Shown one piece after another: positions 57,401 through 64,000 of a stretch of DNA of 64,000 nucleotides (positions within the stretch are counted from its first letter, which is position 1; every line of letters starts with the position of its first letter). The stretch spans positions 43,080 through 107,079 of the forward strand of contig MQVO02000055.1 in assembly GCA_001986395.2 (NCBI GenBank). Direction: 5' to 3'. A program made the translations under genes and the position numbers. This DNA comes from Irpex lacteus. Taxonomy: Eukaryota > Basidiomycota > Agaricomycetes > Polyporales > Irpicaceae. The notes under the pieces were generated by a model. It searched no databases. It saw only the letters and a program-made list of their open reading frames with translations, and was not told the DNA's origin.

Positions 57401-58342
57401 CTCACTTCATCAACACAACATCTAGCCTGTCTTCCCAGCAGACTAATGGAATATTTACATTCCCTTCGGACAGTGTTAAAGTTGGACAAGACAATACCGT
57501 TACGGTGGTCCAGGTATGAGCTCTTGAACATCTCTTTTCTGTTGCTCACGTATGCATGCTAATCAGGATCACATGGGTAACGACGAAAGTCCGACTGGTG
57601 AGCTAGAAAATACAAAGTCACTAAAGACTCTATATTGATATGAGGTCTGATGTAGAGCGATCTCCTCGTGGAATTCCTGGATTCGCTCTCACCGGTGGCA
57701 ACGTCACCACTTGGAAGGTTCAAGGAAAGCTGGGAGGGTACACGAAGTAAGTGAAGTATCCACATTGCATCGCTGCGGGCCCTCAACCTTCCGGTTTGCA
57801 ATAGCTTCCCAGATAGACTCCGCGGTGTCCTGAATGAAGGAGGTCTATTCGGTGAACGCTCGGGCTGGCATCTCCCAGGATTCTCCACCGCAAAGTGGTC
57901 GACTAGGTCACCATCCCAAGGGTTGCCGAACGGACCTGGGGTGGGATTCTTTATTACTACGTTTGAGCTGGACGTTCCCAAAGATGTCGACGCTTTCTTC
58001 AGTTTTGAATTCACGGAACCTGCAGGTCAGGCGTACCGTGCGCTGCTGTTTGTCAATGGATGGCAATATGGCAAGGTAAGAATTATGAATCCCAGGGGTT
58101 CAATTATGATACTCACCAATTGGTTGTAGCGGGTCGCGAACTTCGGCCCACAGTCCAAGTTCCCCGTTCCAACAGGCATCCTGAACCACAATGGGAAGAA
58201 CACTGTGGCTCTTGCACTATGGCAGCTCACAGCGGATTCCGTCTCCCCTCGGTTGAAGCTTGTGTTGGATGATGCTCTGCAAGGAGGTGTCGGGCCTATT
58301 GCTGTGAATAACCCTGGCTGGTCACCAAGAGAGGTCGAGTAA
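54441..58342 (+). CDS. lacA: GH35 beta-galactosidase, copy 2 (tail-less)
   Basis: Seventeen exons (54441-54679, 54735-54827, 54880-55012, 55075-55255, 55303-55393, 55449-55518, 55567-55826, 55881-55925, 55979-56221, 56277-57100, 57162-57177, 57233-57318, 57374-57513, 57567-57597, 57656-57746, 57805-58075, 58130-58342) encode about 1008 residues. It keeps the galactosidase motifs of copy 1: [38 protein letters not shown] with the acid/base Glu, and MPEFQGGSF with the nucleophile. Ten exons before the C-terminal third match copy 1 to the base except exon 10 (824 versus 815 nt). The N-terminus starts [20 protein letters not shown], a hydrophobic stretch directly after the start, so it may be cleaved and secreted. 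An intron at 57514-57566 is absent from copy 1. The acceptor at 55302 competes with 55299. Confidence 0.88.
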
Positions 58343-58769
58343 TCCAGAAGCGTCGCCATGATATCTAGCTTGTCAGTGGGAACTTGGTCGAGAACCAGCT
58401 TTTATTCTTTCCGGAAATGTACTACAGTCGAGTCTCTCATAGCTCATACCCCTCTGGAGTTACGCACTGCGATTATGACTGTCCTTTTCGCCACTGAATC
58501 GTACTATACTGATACACACGTCCCAGTGGCACAATTGTTGCATTTGCTCAATGTAAGTAAGTGATTGAGTAAAAATGTGGGTCCCATCGCATGACCATCG
58601 TATCAGAAACGTGCCTCACGTTTAAAGTGGATAATAGATAGTACACACAATCTCGGAGTGCTGCATGTGACGCACGGCGTAGTATGATGTGCACTAGTAA
58701 GTACCCTAGAGAGCTGGTCAGTAAATATCCTTCGATCACAGAGGACTTTAAAGTTTATCGCCGTCGTGT
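58343..58769. other. intergenic, no gene seen
   Basis: About 430 bases downstream of galactosidase 2 without recognisable features. Confidence 0.35.
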
Positions 58770-59065
58770 GCTCCATTTAGAATGCACAGGAAAGTTCGTG
58801 AAACGCGCCAGACCGTGCTATGTATCACTGCCAACCTTGGTCCTCAGTGGGCTCACGCCGCATCGTGATCAGTGACCCTGAACTTGTGACGGCGAGCGCT
58901 GCCGCTGCGGATGGTATAGACATAGCCTTTTCTATTTGACAACAAGAATACCCGAGATTCTCATGCGCAGTTGATAGTAGTTACGAAGGTTCCAGGAAAA
59001 GAGGACGAGAACCTTAGAAGTTACCGGAGACGGAAAGAAGGCGTCGCTTAGTCAGCACCCAGATA
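58770..59065 (-). pseudogene. degraded partial copy of the SRPBCC gene's exon 1 and promoter
   Basis: Aligned by eye with 53140-53395: GAATGCACAGGAAAGTTCGTG matches GAATATGCAGGAAAGTCCATG, then ACGCGCCAGACCGTG, GCTGCGGATGGTATAGACAT (identical start codon region), and the upstream block ending TTACCGGAGACGGAAA followed by GCTTAGTCAGCA. Read on the minus strand it begins MSIPSAA like the intact gene but soon loses resemblance and meets a stop. Exons 2 and 3 are absent. It shows that a duplication boundary lies just outside galactosidase 2. Confidence 0.65.
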
Positions 59066-59498
59066 AGGACATCCTCCTGTTCTTCCTTTCTCCAACCTCC
59101 ATGGCTGTGACGATGTTTCTGATAACGACTTCAACCACGTCGAAGGCGGTGCGCGCAACAGCTCGTATATTGAGTAGCGGCTCGTTCCGCAGTTTGCGTG
59201 CTGATCCCGCAGTGCTGCCAGTGTCCAACGTTCGAATTATTTCATTGTCACGGTCGATCGCCCAATTTAACGCCCATATAAACCGCTACTTTAACAGTGA
59301 CTGCGAGGAGCAAATTTTCTCGCTGACGAGTCTCCTAACGCGCAAACATTCCGATAGCTTTGTCAGAACACATTCAACTACGTGAGTGATTATTTCTGGC
59401 ACAGACATGACTGTCTCAATTGGGAACTTCGTTATCATGCAGAACTTGGCGCAAACCGAAGGGCTTAAGGCTCCTTAAGCACTCAAGTTCCGGGAATC

Positions 59499-62400
59499 AT
59501 GTCCTCCGCGGAAGAGGGTGAACCGGCTTCAAGACGTCCACGTCTCAAAAGCCGTCGGCAACGAGCCTGCGATATGTGCAGACGTCGCAAAGGTGAGGAA
59601 TCGTCCTGCTCAAATGGTCGGCCCGACAAGCCACGTGGCTAGGAGTCAATCGCTAACCAGGTGTTTGACCGTGTATGAATGAAAAGTACGATGTAAGTAA
59701 GCTAGCAAGCAGTCATATCCTCTGTGATTGACACTTTGTCCTGGTTTAGGCGATGGAAACCATACTCCTGACGGCATTTGCACGAACTGTGTCGCGTTCA
59801 AGTTTAAATGCACATATGTCCAAAGCGCTCCAGTACGTCGTCAATATGAATAGCTCGCTGTACCGAACATAATGCATTTGAACACAGAAGCGGCCGTTAG
59901 ACCCAGGGTAAGTTTCCTTTGTTTATTTTGCCTTCCTACTCTCACATTTTGGTATTTGGGTGTAGGTATGTAGAATCCCTCGAAGAGCAGGTATCTAGTA
60001 TGCGGTCGCTACTCGATAAGTATCGCCAGCTATACCCCGGGATGAAGCGTCAGGCCGCATCAGGCATACCACTGCCTTAGGATCATCATCCATACCCGCT
60101 AGATCTTTATCACCTCACTCTCCCCAAGAAAGCGCCCCCATCGAGTCTCCGTATTCATTGGCCTCGACTTCCTCTGCACATCAGACGTTTCCCATCGCAT
60201 CTGTCCCTTCACCCATCTTAACGGACAATGAGCCGGAATTCGACCCATCGGATGACGAACTTCAAACGCGTGAAGCGATGATTAGGCCGTTTGAGAGGTC
60301 GCCGTTGTTTCCAGGAAAGGACAGTTTCCACGGCAAGTCCAGCAGCATGATGTTTCTTGTTGCCCGCGATGGATACCAAGCGGGAGTACATCGAGGGTGA
60401 ACAGGCCGAATATAAACATAGTTTAGGGGACGGTGGACAAGCTGTCGCGGACGGGTTCTCCCAGATTGCTCTCAATATCAGCGAAGGAAAAGGAAAGCAG
60501 AGGGAGAAGAGCTCGGAGGAAGGCATTGGCTTGCGGCCGACGTTGCTCGCTGCTTGGACAGACCACCCAGTATGTTACACTCCTCTCTTTGCGTTAGAAT
60601 GCTCACCTCTATCGCACCGTCAGTGGATCATGAGGACTGTGAACAAACCCCAAGTTTTGTTCGATTTTCCCCCAAAGGACCTTCTAGACCACCTGGTGGC
60701 GCTCTATTTTTTGGAGGTCAACCCGTTCACGCCTGTATTCCACGAGCCATCGTTCCAGCGGGACATCGAAGATAACCTACATTACCGTGACGAGGGATTT
60801 GCCAGTGTTTTGCTTCTCCTTTGTGCGGTAGCCTCGAAGAAGAGCGATGACCCGAGAGTACTTTTGGCAGAAGAACGTATCAAAAACGACAATATCTGTA
60901 AAGGTAAAGTTCCGGAGACGATTGAACATCACGTCACATATCATTCTGCCGGATGGCAGTGGTTCGAGCAAGTACAAAGAACAAGATTGGGGATTTCCTT
61001 CCGCCCTCCGTCGTTATATGACATGCAAGTGGCATATGTGAGCCGGCCACGATGTATTCGCTTGACAGTTTCTTGACTCAAGTCTCATCGGCAGCTCGCA
61101 GCTTCGTATACTGTGGAAGCATCGCTTTCATGGAATGGAATTGGCTATGGCCTTCGAATCGCACAAATGCTCGGTGTACATCGCAAAAAGTCTTACGGGA
61201 CGCATCCTACCGTTGAAGGAGAGCTTCGTAAGCGTGTATTCTGGTATGTTCTCTGGATAATGTGCGTTTCAATCCCGCTCATCCGCAATAATACATTTTC
61301 ACAGGGCACTAGTACTTCAGGACCGCGCGCACAGCTCCGTATTTGGTCGTGCGTGCTCGATACAAGATGAAGAGTACGTCTAAAATACTGATCTTTTCCC
61401 TAAGTGACTCTGCCTGATGAGTTGACTCGTGCATAGCTTCGACTTAGATCTCCCCATTGCATGTGATGATGAATATTGGCGTCAGTCCGATCCCGAACAG
61501 GCGTTCAAGCAGCCGGAAGACAAGCCGTCGAAGGTGGCATACTTCAACTGCATGCTAAGGCTCTCACAAATTCACGCATATGCACTCCGAACAATTGTGA
61601 GTGGATGACCGAGGCAGCCGACAGGCAAATGATTGATCACGGCCGTCGTAGTATTCCATCAACAAGTCAAAGGCACTTCTAGGACTGGTGGGGAGCGATT
61701 GGCAACAGAAGATCGTTTCTCAAATTGATTCTGCTTTGAATCGTTGGCTCGATAGTATTCCCCCTCACCGTAAGTTTCATTTGTTAACTAAACACCCCGA
61801 AACAACTCTTAACGCCTATCCTCTAAGTTCGCTGGGATCCGAAGATAAAGGACAACCTCTTTTTCAAACAATCCGTATCCCTTCATGCTTCGTACTACAA
61901 CACGTGCATAATAGTACACCGACCTTTCATACCCTCTCCTCGCAATCCGACTCCTCCATCATCTCCGTCCCTCATTATATGCACGCATGCGGCTAGGACG
62001 TGTATTAGTCTAGCCGAGGAGGAGTTCAAGCGAACAGGTGAAGTAAACGAGGTGAGTAACATAATTCTCGAAGCAAGCCGTGATCTTATTTTTTTTCGCA
62101 GCAACACTCTCTATTTATGTCGGCTATAGTGCTACTAATAAACATTTGGAGCGAGAAGAACTCGACCGCATCTTCGGAGGCAGTCAGGGAAATGCAACTC
62201 GTCCGCCGGGTGATGCAGATGATCAAGGCTATGGAGCCATGGTAAGCCTTTTACACTTCCATAATGCATCGTGGCAGCAGCTGAAGTAAGGTTTGTCCAG
62301 GGGTCAAGGCTCGGCAAAGATCTGGTAGCTTCCTATGATTGTACATGACGTTTACAGGCTAATGATGGTTTTCTAGGGATGCTCTGAATAATCTCGTTCG

Positions 62401-63153
62401 TTTGAGCGAAATGTCTACCGCAGAGCAGGCACCGGCAGGCTCGAAACGCCCACGGGGAGCACCTCTAATCCAGCCAAAACGACACATTTGATCCTTTGTC
62501 TATGGGCGAACGAGAAATCGCAGGCTCTAGGCGTGTGCGAATTTATCAGCAACACCAACGACAAACCCTACACAAACCCTCACAGACAGATACCCGTCAC
62601 AGCATCAACCCCACGATCGTTCCTTCTCAGCTGCATAGCGATGACCAGTTTTCTATGTTTGTACCGACTTCGGGGAGCTGGCCCAGAGCATGACACCTCG
62701 CAAGCGACTTATTCGGCATTGTCTTCGTTCACAGAGGTACCGGAGTTTGTTCCCAGCGGCGACGCTATGATGAACCCGGCGATAGACCCTGTAATGGAAG
62801 CCTTGCTCAGCATGCTCTCTCCTACACAATACCAGCAGCCCCAGGTAGCCCCATCAAGTGCAACAGGAGATTTTACCCCAGATACAGGCGATACACATAA
62901 TAGCTCTGCATGGACAATGCGATGCTCCCAAATTTAAGTACTGCGGTTGCTACGTCTGGAGCGCAGGTAGACAGCCTATTCCCACCAGTTACTTCCTCAA
63001 AGTACGATCCTTCTGCAAATTGGTCGTCTGCACCGAGTGGCTTCGGGTACGTCACCAGCCTAAAAAGGCCTGCCCTAGTGTTTTGAATCTCAACTGATGC
63101 GATATTTATTTTCCGGCAGCTGGGAGGACTGGGAAGCATACCTCAAAATGTAG
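59499..63153 (+). CDS. Zn2Cys6 fungal transcription factor with frame breaks (possible pseudogene)
   Basis: Early exons: 59499-59592, 59687-59692 (6 nt), 59750-59832, 59888-59907 and 59966-60019. They encode CDMCRRRKVRCDGNHTPDGICTNC and onward, a complete Zn2Cys6 cluster (six Cys), then a short coiled coil (VESLEEQVSSMRSLLDK). The fungal-specific regulatory domain follows: LVALYFLEVNPFTPVFHEPSF, GYGLRIAQMLGVHRKK, RVFWALVLQDRAHSSVFGR and SLHASYYNTCIIVHRPFIP. The C-terminus is SGFGWEDWEAYLKM, stop at 63151. Main later exons: 60624-61028, 61095-61243, 61305-61373, 61437-61596, 61652-61769, 61828-62051, 62102-62241, 62301-62324, then from 62377. Frame changes without possible introns occur near 60348, 62489, 62690 and 62905, so the protein is broken unless these are assembly errors. 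Normal role: DNA binding and activation of metabolic genes. Confidence 0.65.
59687..59692 (+). other. 6-nt microexon within the zinc cluster of the first regulator
   Basis: TACGAT lies between AAAAG and GTAAGTAAG. Joined to the previous G and next GC it yields Val-Arg-Cys, completing RRRKVRCDGN. The second regulator has TGCGCT at 63805-63810 in the same place, also with perfect splice ends. Confidence 0.7.
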
Positions 63154-63636
63154 ACAGGATGATATGACGTTCTCGCAAGCATACTTCATAGTGGAGGATA
63201 GCCAGTACTCCTAAGTATTACTTTGGGCCCAGTTATGTTATTTGTTAGATACTAGTATTACATGGTTAAAACTCTCATTCCATGAGTAATACACCATGTA
63301 CTCGCGACCGCTTTCGAGTCTATTCAAGTTCACTGTGGCCCCGAAGAAGTACTTATGCCTTGTGATTCGAACCGATTTTGCTGGGAATTGACCCGAGAAC
63401 AAATGGAACCGATCGGGCGTTAGTGCCACGTGTACCGTATCGACTCTTCGAGGCGCCCGCTGCGCGATGCGCTCTCGAATAGTAGGCGACCTCCTCAGTT
63501 CGGACTCTCAGATCAACAATTGTCAAGTGGGCTTGTAAGTCTACAATTGCTACAGTCGTTCTGTCGTTGACATTTATGGGCTGGCAAAGCTAGCAAATCG
63601 TTGTTCCGTTCGGTCGAACTTGAGAAGTCGGATTCC
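63154..63636. other. short intergenic region, no gene seen
   Basis: About 480 bases between the two zinc-cluster genes; it must contain the promoter of the second. No repeat or ORF of note. Confidence 0.35.
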
Positions 63637-64000
63637 ATGCCATCCTCAGCAGAGGAAAGTGATTCGACACCTGGCCGTCCTCCTCGTAAGAGTCGTAGGC
63701 CCAGGGCATGTGATACGTGCAGACGTCGCAAAGGTCATAAAACTGGCTTGTCTGTCATTGTATGTCACAGCTGCTGATCTAGGGACCCTAACGGTTCTCT
63801 GCAGTGCGCTGTAAGTAAACTCTTACAGCTGAGACACGCGTTATATTCTCTGACCATGCTCTCAGGCGACGGGAACCGTTTAACAGGTAGTGTCTGCTCG
63901 AACTGTGCAGCCTCAAATGTCAAATGCTCCTACATAAAAGACGCGCCAGTAAGAGTTCATCGATACCGCCGTGCCTCGGACAACGAGTGCTGATGCAATA
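63637..64000 (+). CDS. Zn2Cys6 transcription factor (3' cut by window end)
   Basis: Exons seen: 63637-63733, 63805-63810 (6 nt) and 63866-63948. The gene continues beyond the window. The product begins MPSSAEESDSTPGRPPRKS, then RRPRACDTCRRRK-VR-CDGN and VCSNCAASNVKCSY, giving all six zinc-binding cysteines; the cluster binds two zinc ions and DNA half-sites such as CGG. It is a paralogue of the gene at 59499: the third exon is 83 nt and the second 6 nt in both. The first donor (G|GTCATA) is weaker than in its neighbour. The start ATG is the only one that gives a basic N-terminus of family-typical length. No frame break is visible in this portion. Confidence 0.75.

Noticed and set aside
1..64000. 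Possible tRNA genes, CRISPR arrays or bacterial operons.
   Set aside because: Intergenic regions were read for cloverleaf-like elements and regular spaced repeats; none was convincing, and the gene structure is plainly eukaryotic.

Overview
The window is nuclear DNA of a filamentous basidiomycete, most likely an Agaricomycete. Genes lie on both strands, are cut by many 45-70 nt GT-AG introns, include very short exons, and encode typical fungal families: Zn2Cys6 regulators, GH35 beta-galactosidases, an Ish1/Msc1 stress protein, PPR and SET proteins. No rRNA, tRNA, CRISPR array or bacterial-type operon was seen. Splice models were built by eye from GT/AG sites, reading frame, remembered family consensus and, where possible, paralogue comparison. 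Exon ends may be a few bases off.

1-6.2 kb: a 5'-truncated SET5-type methyltransferase (+), an ALKBH6 dioxygenase (-) and the proteasomal deubiquitinase Ubp6/USP14 (-). 6.2-20.3 kb: a lineage-specific family with no domain I recognise, as one intact gene on + (6228-8163), one intact gene on - (18322-20304), and two decayed 5'-truncated tandem copies behind the second. Between them lie a low-complexity gene, a coiled-coil gene followed by a duplicated ~0.7 kb noncoding unit, the histone chaperone ASF1 (+) and an ER BAP31-type protein (-). 20.8-31.3 kb: an unknown, possibly ankyrin-like protein (-), an MFS transporter (+), a PPR protein (+) and an Ish1/Msc1 protein (+) with stress-type promoter motifs. 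32-33.2 kb: a secreted Ala/Thr-rich protein (-), then a 2.7 kb gap holding a 265-bp MITE.

35.8-58.3 kb is shaped by gene duplication: two APC-type amino-acid permeases (35850-38571 +, 45760-48589 -) and two GH35 beta-galactosidases (40393-44521 -, 54441-58342 +). In both pairs the exon lengths match almost exactly, but the copies differ by discrete intron gains or losses. The second galactosidase has lost the cytosolic tail of the first. Interspersed are an RKM-type SET methyltransferase, a small PD-(D/E)XK nuclease-like protein, a single-pass membrane protein and an SRPBCC protein with a degraded partial copy behind the second galactosidase. 59.5-64 kb: two related Zn2Cys6 regulators. The first carries several frame breaks; the second is cut by the window end. 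Both encode part of the zinc cluster on a 6-nt exon.

The galactosidases and permeases could act together in taking up plant-wall galactosides and amino acids, with the zinc-cluster genes as candidate local regulators, but that link rests on proximity only.
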